Shown in pieces: positions 46,160 to 55,983 of a DNA stretch of 64,000 nt. Positions within the stretch are counted from its first letter, which is position 1; every line of letters starts with the position of its first letter. The position numbers were made by a program, and so were the translations under genes. Where the stretch lies: assembly GCA_019918135.1 (NCBI GenBank), contig WBZZ01002979.1:52527-116526 (forward strand), in the 5' to 3' direction. The stretch comes from Paulinella micropora. Its lineage: Eukaryota; Cercozoa; Imbricatea; Euglyphida; Paulinellidae. The notes under the pieces were generated by a model. The model searched no databases. It was not told the DNA's origin and saw nothing but the letters and a program-made list of their open reading frames with translations.

Positions 46160-46812
46160 CACAACCCTTCCCGCAAGGAATCCCCCAGCACTCACTAACC
46201 CCATCTCAACGACGAGAGTTCGACAAGCTGCGATTACTGAAGCCGGGCCTTAGGGTTTTGGAAACACTGCTTTCAAACAAGTTAAAAGTAGTTGCAACCT
46301 CCAAGCAGGTTGCCCGGAAAGTACTTTAAAAAGTCTCGACAACGGAGAAGAGAAAAGGTGAGGGAGTGATATGGTCAAACTTTGGAAGTGATGTAGCTAA
46401 AAAAGGCAGCCCTGCCGGAAAACCCGGAGCACTGCCTTTTCCGGTCGTATCATACAATCGTGCAAAACTTTGCGCCAAAATTTTTTTGTTGCGCAAATGA
46501 CAAGTCTTGCGCACTCCCTCCCCCCTTGCCCTTCCCCTGTTCTTTGAGCCCCCGGGCTCAGGGGGCTCAAAGGGAGGAAAGAAAAAATGTGAGAGGGGGG
46601 GGGCGCCCCCCCCCCTTTCCATTCCGCTTCTTTGCCCCTTTCCTTCTCCGCCCCCCTCGACGGGGAGGATTGGTTCGCCCCCTTTCTCACCCTTCCCCCT
46701 CTCTCCTTTAAACTTGTTTTGTGCCTCTCTTCCCCTCTACCGGCCGCCTAAAAACAGCCGAAGAAAAATTGTTGCTGGCCAGGAAAAAAACGCACAGAGT
46801 GTGCACAGAAAG
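46160..46812. repeat. Family A, family D and G/C palindrome
   Basis: Family A hairpin at 46366-46453, TTGCGCAAATGACAAGTCTT at 46492, family D hairpin near 46545-46570, and a G/C palindrome at 46595-46618, then pyrimidine-rich DNA. The ORF reading across 46507-46812 joins the next gene in frame but is low-complexity. Confidence 0.7.
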
Positions 46813-47742
46813 ATGGGGAGTGCACCATCTACTGCCGACGACGCTAGCAATGCAGAGGGGGCCGCCCGCAAGAATTCTCGGCGGGCGGAAGTGCGCACAG
46901 AGCTTCGGATAGACCTGACTCGCGACAGGCACGGAGCCGACGGCTGGTTGCGCTTGAAGCTGAGCCACGCGGCAGTGCTGAGCGGCAGCGCCTTTGTGTT
47001 GGGCGCCGGGTGCTTCAGGGCCCGCCTTGTTCTGCCGAGCGCGGTGGATCCGTGCGATTATGCGCAAGAGGCCTACCGATCGATCGAAACGGACTCAAAC
47101 GTACTGCGGGTCTGCGCTGACCTGTCGGCCATCCTAGCCCCGAGCCTGCGGCTGGAGCTGCTGCCAAGGCAGGGGGGTGGGCGCGACCAGGAGTTGGCGT
47201 TACTGCTCTTCGAGACGTCCAGGCTTGCCTGTGTGGTGCGAGAGTTGAGCACGCCGCGCCTGTTTTCCATCGAAGCAACCGAGCTCGCCCGCTGGGGGCA
47301 CAGCGGCACAGGGGTTGCCTGTCGCAGGGTGGGGTTGCTGTGCATGTTGGAGGGACACGTGGTCTTTGACAAAGACTTGCTGCGTTTCGAGGATGTCAAG
47401 GACCTCCCAAAAGAGAATAATAACTACACAAAAATAGGAGCTTTCTGCACCCTGCTGGAGCTGCCTTTGGCGTGGCGCCCCGCGCAGGTTGTAACGTACC
47501 CCTTTCCTCCGGGAACCTTTTTTCCACTTCATCTCGGTAACAGTGCAATACGACAAGATAGTCTTGAAGTAGACACGGACGGGCGGGTTCGCTTGTGTGT
47601 CACATGCAATAACGTTAACGTCACACCCAAGCAGCTAATTTCGGGCAACTTTGTGCAAAGGTCGTTTCGGGACGAAGACAACAATATCTGGAGAATGTCG
47701 CCCACGCTTGACCTCAGTGTGTTGCGTTGGTTCATGGCCTAA
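46813..47742 (+). CDS. Knob-domain protein, full length
   Basis: 309 aa, ATG 46813 (MGSAPSTADD; Gly2 plus Ser5/Ser-Thr could permit N-myristoylation). The N-terminal half (residues about 30-180) is beta-rich and unassigned. The C-terminal half contains GAFCTLLELPLAWRPAQVVTY, GTFFPLHLG and SLEVDTDGRVRLCV, a pattern resembling the LPxxYRPxxxxxFP...LxIxxDGxI tip domains of viral fibre and tail proteins (trimeric beta-jelly knob). Two truncated copies exist at 8192 and 22490, always keeping part of this C-terminal domain. A role as receptor-binding or surface protein is inference. Intact, GC-rich. Confidence 0.7.
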   Translation: MGSAPSTADDASNAEGAARKNSRRAEVRTELRIDLTRDRHGADGWLRLKLSHAAVLSGSAFVLGAGCFRARLVLPSAVDPCDYAQEAYRSIETDSNVLRVCADLSAILAPSLRLELLPRQGGGRDQELALLLFETSRLACVVRELSTPRLFSIEATELARWGHSGTGVACRRVGLLCMLEGHVVFDKDLLRFEDVKDLPKENNNYTKIGAFCTLLELPLAWRPAQVVTYPFPPGTFFPLHLGNSAIRQDSLEVDTDGRVRLCVTCNNVNVTPKQLISGNFVQRSFRDEDNNIWRMSPTLDLSVLRWFMA

Positions 47743-47805
47743 ACGATCTGCTCGTAGCAGCAATTATTAAAAAAACATTCTTGAATACTTTGTTTAAACA
47801 CTTTT

Positions 47806-48300
47806 GTCCGGACGGCACCATTTAGCGCTAAATTTAGCAGGGGCCGTTCCGGAGACTAGCAGAGAAACCGGACGTTTTCCCGCAGAGGGAAACGGTACGC
47901 CTTTTTTTTTACTTGCACGAAATGTTTTCGACCCTCTTGCCTCCCCCTCCCCCCTTGCCTGACGGTGGGGGAGTGACAGAACGGGACGACGAAAGTGAGA
48001 GGGGCGACGCAAGTGAGAGGGGAGGGGGAGGACGTCTTCCACACGGCGGCGTTTGGGCGTCTGTGTGGGATTTTCTTTTGCGCAAGTAGAATTTGGCGCC
48101 AAATTGGCGCCTACGATTGTTTTTCCGGGAAGACTAAGACGCACTGCCTTTTCTGACCGTATCACGCACCCTACCCTCCGGACGGCACAATTTGGCGCTA
48201 AATTTAGCAGGGGCCGTTTCCGGAGGCCAGCAGAGAATCCGGACGTTTTCCCGCGGAAAGAAACGGTACGTCTTTTTCTTTTACTCGCACGAAATGGAAA
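47806..48300 (+). repeat. Composite repeat family B, one and a half units
   Basis: TTTAGCGCTAAAT at 47821, TTTGGCGCCAAATTGGCGCC at 48091 and TTTGGCGCTAAAT at 48190, with minisatellite units at 47985-48025. Confidence 0.85.
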
Positions 48301-48409
48301 GGAGAAAAAAGGGGGAAATAAGGGGGGAGGGAGACGCCCTTCCCCCCCTTTTCCCTTCTTTCCCCCTCTTTTCTCCTCTCCCTTCCTCCCCCTCCCCTTC
48401 TCCGGCACC

Positions 48410-48590
48410 TTTCGCGCGACGGGCGTTGGACATTAATAAGAGCCGGTTGAGCAAGCAGCCCGCCAAAGAACTTTGGTTTTCCGAGCTGCTACAGGTGTGC
48501 ATGGGCCTGGCCACGACGGTTGACGCGAGGTACTGGTGCGGGCCGGGCTGCTGTTCTTTGCCCCCTGCCTCCTCCCTCTCCTAGTTCTCA
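48410..48590 (+). pseudogene. Duplicated gene fragment (KQPAKELWFSELLQ)
   Basis: Encodes SRLSKQPAKELWFSELLQ and continues in another phase with MGLATTVDARY. The same DNA occurs at 57235-57385, and a shorter piece at 52600-52640. Both end where CTCCTAGTTCTCA repeat DNA starts. Family unknown. Confidence 0.45.
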
Positions 48591-49800
48591 GTGCCAAGTT
48601 TAAGGTCGTCAAGCTTTAATAAAATAATTTTTTACTTTCTTGGCGTGCGCCCCCTGTCCCTCTTCCATTCTTAGCCCTGGGGGGTAACCAATGCTTTGCC
48701 CCCCCCCCCGGAATCAGTTCAGAACAGCGAATAAGCTAAGACTGGCTCTGGAGAAGTCACTCGTCGTATGACTGAGACGGAGTTTGTAGTCGAGACAGAG
48801 CACCGGAGGGGGGGGGCGCCCCCCCCCTTTTTCTTTTTTTCTTCCCTCCTCCTGAGCCCCCTGAGCCCGGGGGGCTCAAAGAACAGGGGAAGGGCAAGGG
48901 GGAGGGGAAGAGCGCAGAAGCTACAAAAGAATGCATGAAACGCCTCAACTAAGCCCTCCCCCTCCCCGTTATCCCTTGTCGAGGCTTTTTAAGGTATATT
49001 CTTTTTGGTACTTTCTTGACTTTCCTTGCCTCTTTTCTCTCCCGCGTCCGTCTGTGTCCAAAGCCCAAGCTTGAAACCTATGGTCGATACGAGATGCTCA
49101 CCAAAGAAGCAAACATATCAGGCTAGAGCACTAGCAGCAGCTAGTTGTACAAAGACAAGTATGAAATTCCACCAGATGGTAGTGTCAGGCTCAGTCCATC
49201 TTCGCCCGTTCTCGCCTTTCTTGTAAAAGAAGGCCAAGCGGGGTTTTTCCGACGTCGCCTTCTGCTGCCTTCTCCCGCTCCCTTTCGTGGTTCTCGTGTC
49301 AAGTGTAAGACTTTGTCGAGCTTTAATAAAGAAATTCTTTTTCGTACTTTCTCGGCGCCCCTTTCTCCTTTACCTTGGTCTTGTGTCTCCCCTTTCCTCT
49401 CCCGCGGAGAAAAAAACCGCTCACCAAATTTCTTTCTGGTTGAGCGAAGGACAAGTTTTTGCATGTCCCCCCTCCCCCTCTCTCTCCCTCAGAAAAAGGA
49501 GCGGGGCGAGAGGAGGGAGCGGGGCGAGAAGGGAGAGCGGGGGGGGGGGGTGAGAAATGCAGAAAGAATAAAAAGGGAAAAGAAGGGGACAGGGAGACAC
49601 CATTCCCCTTCCCCTTCCCCTTCCCTCTTCCTCTTTCCTCTCTCCCCTCTTTCTCCCCCTTCCCCTCTCGTGTAACTTTTCGTTTTTAAAGAATTCGTTT
49701 TGCACTTTCTTGCCCTCTCCCCCCTTCTGCCTCTTCCCTCTCCCACTCCCTGTTCTCAGACAGAGGACCAAGACAATTCTATTTGGTTTGTAGCTTAAAA
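48590..49800. repeat. C and D repeats, G/C palindrome
   Basis: Family C cores at 48590-48650 and 49295-49360; G/C palindrome 48808-48832; family D hairpin 48853-48880 followed by the ATGAAACGCCTC tail; long pyrimidine tract 49600-49670. No gene supported. Confidence 0.7.
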
Positions 49801-52600
49801 CTAGACAAGGCATTACACTTGACACTTGCAACGGCATCTGGCCCATGTCATGTTGCTGCGGTAGCCTATGTTAGAACCCTGGCCGGCATCGTCTGTGCTC
49901 TGTTCGCGTGCTAAGAGAGTGAGAAAAAGAATACGCTTGAATTAAAGCTCGACGGTCTTACATTTGGGGGGCACTGGGAACTAGGAGCGGAGCACCATGC
50001 TCCAGTACGACCCTGTGGCGGATGGATGGGCGGTAGTCAGTATGCTAGGAGGACAAGAGCCCCCCAACCCCCGACGGCGTCCTGTCCGTGCCATGGCTCG
50101 GCCACCGTGCGCAAGGTCAGAAAAATATGAAAAAAGGAAAGAAATTTTGGCCCGACAACAAAGGGAACAGACGGGGGAAGGAAGAAAGGGGGAGGGAGGA
50201 AAAGGAAGGGAGGAAGAAGGGGGCGGGATGTGCTTCCCCCCGTCCCCCCTCTCGCCCCTCTTTCCCCCCTCTCCCCCTCGTCCCTTGTTTGCGCGTGCAG
50301 AGGGAAGAGGCAGGGAAGGACGACAGCACGAATTGTCTTAGTCCACTGTCTGAGAATCGGGAGCGGGAGCGGGAGAGGGAGGGCAGGGGCGCGCTTCGCC
50401 GGTGTACAAAAAAATTAAAAAAATCCATGACAAAGTTGTAATCTTGGCACTGAAAACTAAGAGAGGAAGGGGCCGGGGGATTAGTGGAGGCGTTGCATGT
50501 ATTTATTTTGTTTGTAGCTTCTGCGCCCTCCGGGGGAGGGAGGGTAGGGGCGCGCTAAAAATGTAAAAATTTAATAAAATTTACTGACAAAATTTTAATT
50601 TTGGCACTGAGAGCTAAGAGAAGGAGAGGGAAGGGGCGGGGGGAGGATCAGGCACGATCTGTCTTGCCCCTTCCCCCCCCCCGTCTGAGAACGTGTACAG
50701 GGAGGGGCGGGGTGTGCTCTCTCCCCCCCCCTCCTCTCGTCCCTTGTTAGCGCGTGCAAACGCGTTCCCAAAAAAATTTTCTTTTCCACTTTTCATATTC
50801 TTCCTATTTCCGCAGATTTTGCGCACCGTGCTCCAGCACGAACCCACGGCAGATGGATGGGCAATGGTCAATGTGCTGGGAGGACAAGGGCCTCACTAAC
50901 CCCCCCCCCAACGGCGTCCTGTCCGTGCCATAGCTCGGCCACCGTGCGCAAGGTCAGAAAATATGAAAAGAAGAAAAGAATTTTTTTTGCCCGACAACAA
51001 AGGGAACAGACGGGGGAATGAAGGGGAGGGAGGGGGAGAGGAAAAGGGAAGAGGGAGGAGGGGAGGAAGGGGGCGGGGTGTGCTTTCCCCCCCGCCCCCT
51101 CACTGTCTGAGAATCGGGAGCGGGAGCGGAAGAGGGAGGGCAGGGGCGCGCTAAAAAATGTACAGAAAAAAAAATCCATGACAACGTTGTAATCTTGGCA
51201 CCGAAAACTAAGAGAGGAAGGGGCCGGGGGGATTAGTGGAGGCGTTGCATGTATTTATTTTGTTTGTAGCTTCTGCGCCCCCCTTCCCCTCCCCTGCTCC
51301 TTGAGCCCCCCCGGGCTCAGGGGAGGGTGGGCAGAAAGGATTTCTGGATAAAGAGGGGGGGGGCGCCCCGGCACGGGGTCAGTGGCATCTTAGTTTTTTT
51401 GTCAGTTTTGCCCCCCTATTCGTTGAGCCCCCCGGGCTCAGGGGGGGGCTGTGGAGTAGAGGGGCGCGCTAAGAATGTGCAAGAAAAATTAATAAAATAT
51501 TCCTGACAAAGTTTTGATCTTGGCACTGAGAACCAAGAGAGAGTGAAGGAGAAGTGACAGGGAGAGTGGGGCGCCAAGAAAGTGCAAGAAAAGTCTTTTT
51601 GAATTAAAACTCGACAAAGCATCACACTTGACACTTGCAACGGCACCCGCAGGCTGCCGCAGCATCCGGCCCACTCGACGGTCTTACACTTGGGGCACTG
51701 AAAACTAGGAACAGATTACCGTGCCCCCAGCAAGACCCTGCGGAGGATGGATGGGCGGTGGCCAATGTGCCAGGACAAAGGCCTCACTACCCCGACGGCG
51801 TCCTGTCCGTGCCATAGCTCGACCACCGTGCGCAAGGTCAGGAAAATATGAAAAAAGGAAGAGAAAAATTGTTGCCAGACAACAAAGGGAACAGACGAGG
51901 GGAGAGAAGGGGAAGGGAAGAAAGGGGCGGGATGTGCATTTCCCCGCTCCCCCCCTCGTCCCTTGTTTGTGTATGCAAACGCGTTCCGAATTTTTTTTTC
52001 TACTTTTCATATTCCTGCAGATATTTCCGCAGATCTTGCGCACCGTGTTCCAGCACGACCCTGCGGCGCTTGCCCCTCCCTCCCTCCCCCTCTCCCCGTT
52101 TTTAGACGAGGGGGAGGGGCGCCCTTTCTCCCTGACGCCCCTCCTCTCCCATTCCGCAGGGGTAACATAAATCAAATGTTTTCCCGCGGAAAAAAAAGCC
52201 GCGCACCAAATCTTTTTTGTTGCGCAAATGACAAGTTTTTTCATGTCCCTCCCCCCCTCCCCCTCTCCCCCAAGGAGGGAGCGGGGCAAGAGGAGGGAGC
52301 GGGGAGAGAAGGGGGAAAGGGGAGAGAGAGGAAAGGGGGGGGGGCGCCCCCCCCCCTCTGCGGGCTCTAAAGAAAGTTTGGCATATTTTTGGATCCCCTG
52401 CAGATTCTCGGCGCGCTTTAAAGGAAATAAATACATGCAACGCCTCCACTAAGCCCCTCTCATGCCGGGCACCCCCCCCCCCCCCCTCCCTGTACAAGTT
52501 CTCAGACGGGGGTTTATGACAAGGGTCGTGCCTCTCCCCCTTCTCTTTCCTACTGCCTCTTCTCAGACGGGGGACTAGACAAATCGTGCGCGGCGGGGGC
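49800..52600 (+). repeat. C', C and D repeats
   Basis: C' blocks at about 49800-50175, 50815-51020 and 51600-51900; C cores at 50405-50460, 50560-50615, 51160-51215 and 51475-51530; family D hairpins near 51300 and 51423; ATTCCGCAGGGGTAACATAA block at 52150-52245 (repeated at 54053); a strong G/C palindrome at 52335-52360. No gene seen in 2.8 kb. Confidence 0.8.
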
Positions 52601-52855
52601 TGGATATTGGGAGCTGGTTGAGCGAGCGGCCCGCCAACACTCCCCTTCTCCTTCCTTCCTTGCCTCTTCCCTCTCTTACTTCTAGCTTTCAATGCAAGTG
52701 TACGCACTCGATTCTTAATTCAGCATATTTCGCACTTTCTTGCACACTCCATTTGCCTCTTCCCTCTTCCACTCATAGTTTTCGGTTTCAAGGGTAAGAC
52801 TTTGTCGAGCTTTTAATAAAAAAAATTCTTTTTTTTTGTACTATCCCGCGGGGCG
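52600..52855. repeat. Fragment echo and family C elements
   Basis: GGCTGGATATTGGGAGCTGG to GCGGCCCGCCAA (52600-52640) is a decayed third copy of the 48410 fragment. Family C cores lie at about 52690-52740 and 52780-52840. Confidence 0.5.
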
Positions 52856-52943
52856 TGGTATGGTTAAATTTTGGACGTGATATGGCTAAAAAAGGCAGTT
52901 CGCTCGGAAAACTCGGAAGCATTGCCTTTTCAGCTTTTATCAC
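52856..52943 (+). repeat. Family A hairpin element
   Basis: Full member: outer TGGTTAAATTTTGGAC, inner GTGATATGGCTAAAAAAGGCA, centre CGGAAAACTCGG, right arm TTGCCTTTTCAGC...TATCAC. Flanked by CCCGCGGGGC and GCCCCGCGG, an inverted GC-rich pair. Confidence 0.8.
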
Positions 52944-52970
52944 AAGCCCCGCGGTGCTTCATCTTTGCTA

Positions 52971-53441
52971 TTAATATAAGCCTAACTCTCGCTGACTGTA
53001 CGAGGGTGGGAGACGTAGCCTGACACAAGCGGAGGAGGCCCGCGCTAACACTGCGCTGAATCCGCGCGGGTCTGTCGTTTTTGCTAGCAGCTCAAGGACC
53101 ACGTGTGGGGGAAGGAGGTATTCCGTCTCGTAGTTGGCTGTGCTTGGATCAATTCCGAGCATATGAAGGTGTTGACTGGGGAATAGTAGTTCGTCGAGGT
53201 CGGACAGTGCTTCCCAACGCCCGACGTGTGCATAGTGTCGCAGCCTCGGTAGAGCCGGGAGGTTGGCTGCGGCCAGCTTATCGCGTACACCACCTTGTGG
53301 GTAAAGCTTTTGCAGCACCAGCGGCAGGCCGGTCCTAAACGTCAGGCTTGCTAGAGCTAAATAATCTCGAAACGCACCGTCGGCAGAGGCGGGCCTGGCC
53401 CCGTCATAATCAATAAGGGTCACGGTATTTGTTTGTACCAG
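52971..53441 (-). pseudogene. Protein-kinase-like C-lobe fragment
   Basis: Reverse strand begins VQTNTVTLIDYDGARP, equivalent to the DFG region (here IDYD) of kinase-like proteins, and continues for about 140 residues of helical C-lobe-like sequence to a stop at 52971. The same residues (VQADTVTLIDYDKARP) follow a catalytic-loop motif HGDIHAHN in the fragment at 55718-55815. Here the loop and N-lobe are missing: upstream of 53441 an unrelated frame takes over. Non-functional as a kinase. Confidence 0.55.
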
Positions 53442-53686
53442 AGCTCGCCGTTCTCCCCGGAGCCTGCAAAGTCAGCCCCGTCCACAATGTGCACGTAACC
53501 TACCCGCCCGCTTAGTTTTCCGCCTAGAAGCGCAGTGTCGTCGGTCGTTATCCACACGCAATACCCTCCGGGCAATAGCCCAAACTCGAAGCGCGTCACC
53601 TCAAGACAACATTGCACAATTGCCAGCGCGTAATGCCTGGTGGCTTGGCAGGGCACCTTGTCTGTGCAACCCCCCGCCCAGAGCAT
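53442..53686 (-). pseudogene. Protein fragment fused to the kinase remnant
   Basis: Reverse ORF reading YALAIVQCCLEVTRFEFGLL, LPGGYCVWITTDDTALLGG, VGYVHIVDGADFAGSGENG, ending in a stop just inside the kinase junction (53420). Helical then beta-like; possibly from a kinase-related gene but lacking HxD or Gly-rich motifs. Unassigned. Confidence 0.4.
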
Positions 53687-53689
53687 TTC

Positions 53690-53906
53690 CTTGTCTTTTG
53701 TTTGCTTCTATTGGGAGCGGAGAGATTGTGTTTCTGCTTTCTTCTCGGCACGGAAGAACCAACCGGGATCTAGCCTTATTGATTTCTGCCCGCGAGCCAC
53801 CTTGAAAGACTCCGGGAGGGAGGCGCGGGGGGAAGAGTGGCGCGGGAGAGACACACCTGCAAGCACAGGCTGTCGGAGGGGACACAAAACTCTTCCTCTG
53901 TTAATA
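53690..53906. other. Spacer
   Basis: Average composition; no gene or repeat recognised. Confidence 0.4.
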
Positions 53907-53996
53907 GATATGATTAAATTTTGGACGTGATATGGCTAAAAAAAGGCAGCTCCGTCGGAAAACTCGGAGGGCATTTGCCTTTTTCGGCCGTATCAC
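53907..53996 (+). repeat. Family A hairpin element
   Basis: Near-consensus copy: GATATGATTAAATTTTGG, GTGATATGGCTAAAAAAAGG, CGTCGGAAAACTCGG, TTTGCCTTTTTCGGCCG, TATCAC. Confidence 0.8.
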
Positions 53997-54044
53997 GCGC
54001 CCCAGGCAAAACAGCAAGATTTTGCGCCAAGTGAACGTGCCGCT

Positions 54045-54320
54045 CCGGTCTCATTCCGCGGGGTAACATAAATCAAATGTTTTCCCGCGGAAGAAAAACC
54101 GCGCACTAATTTTTTTTTTTTGCGCAAATGACAAGTTGTTTCATGGACCCCCTCCCCTCCCCCTCCTCCCCGAGGAAAGAGCGGGGGGAGAGGAGGGGGC
54201 GGGGCAAGAAGAGGGAGCAGGGAAAGAACTGGAAAGAAGAAGAGAAGGGGGGGGGGAGCACCCCCCTTCCCTTTCCTACTTGTTCTCAGACGGGGGACTA
54301 GACAATTAGTGCGCTGTACA
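54045..54320 (+). repeat. Repeat block shared with 52150-52360
   Basis: ATTCCGCGGGGTAACATAAA, TTTTCCCGCGGAAGAAAAAC, TGCGCAAATGACAAGTTG, then a purine tract and a G/C palindrome-like run; same order as at 52.15 kb. Confidence 0.7.
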
Positions 54321-54355
54321 CCATGTTATTTTTAGGTTTCTGTTTATCATTAGAC

Positions 54356-55018
54356 ATGCTCTTTGCCGCCCAACGACGACGACGTATGTCCGCCCGGGCA
54401 GCCCGTGCAGCTAAACGCGCCAAGCTGTTTGCTAACGAAGACGCATCAACCCCGCGACCCGACGAAGCCCTGGCCAAGCTCCAACTCGATTACAAGGCTG
54501 CGTACACGCGGTTCCAGCGGGCTAACAAATTGTTTGACGAGGACGTGGGTGGACTGTATGAAGTATTTGCAGGGGAGGACTTTGCTTATTTCTGGCCCTA
54601 CATGCTCCCCGCGTGCTACGGCCCTCCCTTTGTATGTGCTGCGCCCTGGTCGACGCACGTTCTGCCTGACAGCCCCGAAGGAGAATCGGAGGCTGCGATC
54701 AAGAGATATCTGCTCTGGATGGATGGTTGTGCGTCGTGGCAAAAGCGAGTTCTTCATCGCTTGCGGGAGGTGTGTGTAACCCGCCTGATCGCCAAGGTTG
54801 GCGAGGTAGAGGAAGAGTTAGCTAAGCTGAAGTATCCCAACGCACCAGCCACGCTCAGCGTGGGGTCCATGGACATTCTTCTGCGTGGTCGCGACTCGGT
54901 GCTGATCCCGGATGACGTATACCGTGCCGAGCTGAAAGCTCTGCTCAAGCATTTAGCCGAATGCACAAACACATTGGCAGCAGCGCAAAAGTCGCAAGTG
55001 AACTGTTACAACAAATAA
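54356..55018 (+). CDS. Hypothetical protein (about 220 aa)
   Basis: ATG at 54356 (an upstream in-frame ATG at 54323 lies in a repeat-like leader also seen at 42690-42735). Arg/Ala-rich N terminus (AQRRRRMSARAARAAKRAK, NLS-like), then a mixed soluble domain (EDFAYFWPYMLPACYGPPFV; KRYLLWMDGCASWQKRVLHR) and a helical C terminus (LKALLKHLAECTNTLAAAQ). No family recognised. The N-terminal region is echoed by a fragment at 55310-55460, suggesting a tandem duplicate. Intact and repeat-free, so likely functional. Confidence 0.65.
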   Translation: MLFAAQRRRRMSARAARAAKRAKLFANEDASTPRPDEALAKLQLDYKAAYTRFQRANKLFDEDVGGLYEVFAGEDFAYFWPYMLPACYGPPFVCAAPWSTHVLPDSPEGESEAAIKRYLLWMDGCASWQKRVLHRLREVCVTRLIAKVGEVEEELAKLKYPNAPATLSVGSMDILLRGRDSVLIPDDVYRAELKALLKHLAECTNTLAAAQKSQVNCYNK

Positions 55019-55285
55019 TGCGTGCCAACCAGGACGCGCAGCCACAGCCCGCTGGTCCCGTTCGCGAGCGCCGCCGCGACCGTCGGGATGTTGGTGCCCG
55101 GCACGTCGACGAAGTACAGCCCTTGCGTGGTCGGGTACGCCAGGTCGGACTGGGCTACCGTGGTGCTGTTGTTGTCGCACCACACCTGCCCCCGTAGAAC
55201 TGGTCGGTCACGTCCGTGCCAAACGCGGTCCCGCACATATCGGTGGTTGGCTCGACCGTGGCCTCCTCCGCGGCCTCCGCCGCGG
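55012..55285 (-). pseudogene. Antisense protein fragment with a frameshift
   Basis: Reverse strand reads TVEPTTDMCGTAFGTDVTDQ then, after a 1-nt phase change near 55190, QVWCDNNSTTVAQSDLAYP, TTQGLYFVDVPGTNIPTVAA and LANGTSGLWLRVLVGTHYLL with a stop at about 55012. Composition (Thr/Asn/Ser, two Cys) resembles a secreted or surface domain. It overlaps only the last bases of the forward gene. Family unknown. Confidence 0.45.
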
Positions 55286-55309
55286 TCCACGGCGGAGGCC
55301 GGCCGGAGC

Positions 55310-55515
55310 TGCGCTCCTGTACATGCGGCGGCGAAGCGGGCCAAGGTGCGCCACGGCGACGAGTGCCCGCTCGGCACTGTCGACGATGTCCTCCAGACCC
55401 TGCGCTCTCTTTATAGTTTGTACAACAAGGAGCTAGCCAGGCTACAACGTCCCTTGCAGCTTTTGTCTTGTTTATATCGGTTTCGGTTTCGCCTAGCTAC
55501 GAACCGACATCTGTA
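55310..55515 (+). pseudogene. N-terminal echo of the 54.3 kb gene
   Basis: Encodes PVHAAAKRAKVRHGDECPLG and DDVLQTLRSLYSLYNKELARLQ, parallel to ARAAKRAKLFANEDA and DEALAKLQLDYKAAYTRFQR of the preceding gene. It then runs into A/T-rich DNA. Fragment. Confidence 0.4.
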
Positions 55516-55717
55516 GAAATAGTATAAAAAAATTAAGCAGCAGTAAATTTTCTTTAAGTCATTACAATTTGTAACCTTTTTTAAATTAACTCCACAGTCC
55601 CCCTTTTGCTTTCTTTCTCTTTTTTTTTCTTGTCTCTCCTTAAAAGAAGGCTCCTGCAAAAAAAAGCCACCAGGTTCAAAGCGCGCTGCTGCCGCGCCGT
55701 CCTCTATGATCGACCTG
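55516..55717. other. A/T-rich spacer
   Basis: A/T-rich, no gene seen; separates two debris islands. Confidence 0.4.
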
Positions 55718-55815
55718 TTGCAAACAGAAGGCGGGCCTGGCCTTGTCATAATCGATAAGGGTCACTGTGTCCGCTTGTACTGAAATATTATGCGCATGGA
55801 TATCGCCGTGCGCCC
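55718..55815 (-). pseudogene. Kinase catalytic-loop fragment
   Basis: Reverse strand encodes HGDIHAHNISVQADTVTLID then YDKARPAF: the HxDxxxxN catalytic loop and the metal-binding D of a kinase or aminoglycoside-phosphotransferase-like fold. The N-terminal side switches into C' repeat (GTGCGCAAGATCAGAAAAAT complement) and the C-terminal side is lost. Complements the C-lobe remnant at 52971-53441, which has the same SVQ/LVQ..TVTLIDYD junction. Confidence 0.55.
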
Positions 55816-55983
55816 TGGCTCGGCCACCCTGCGCAAGATCAGAAAAATATGAAAAAAGGAGAAAATTTTTTTTTTCTGACAACTAAAGAGACAGAGGCGT
55901 ACTCCCTGCTCTGCTCGCCACCGACGGGGACCTCGTCCCCCAGGCACTGGCTGACGCCCAACCTGACTCGCCTCGAACAGCTG

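Noticed and set aside
48410..48590. KQPAKELWFSELLQ fragment as the C-terminal half of the NADAR gene
   Set aside because: It lies next to the NADAR remnant only at 57 kb and its residues do not show the expected NADAR C-terminal pattern; kept as an unassigned fragment.
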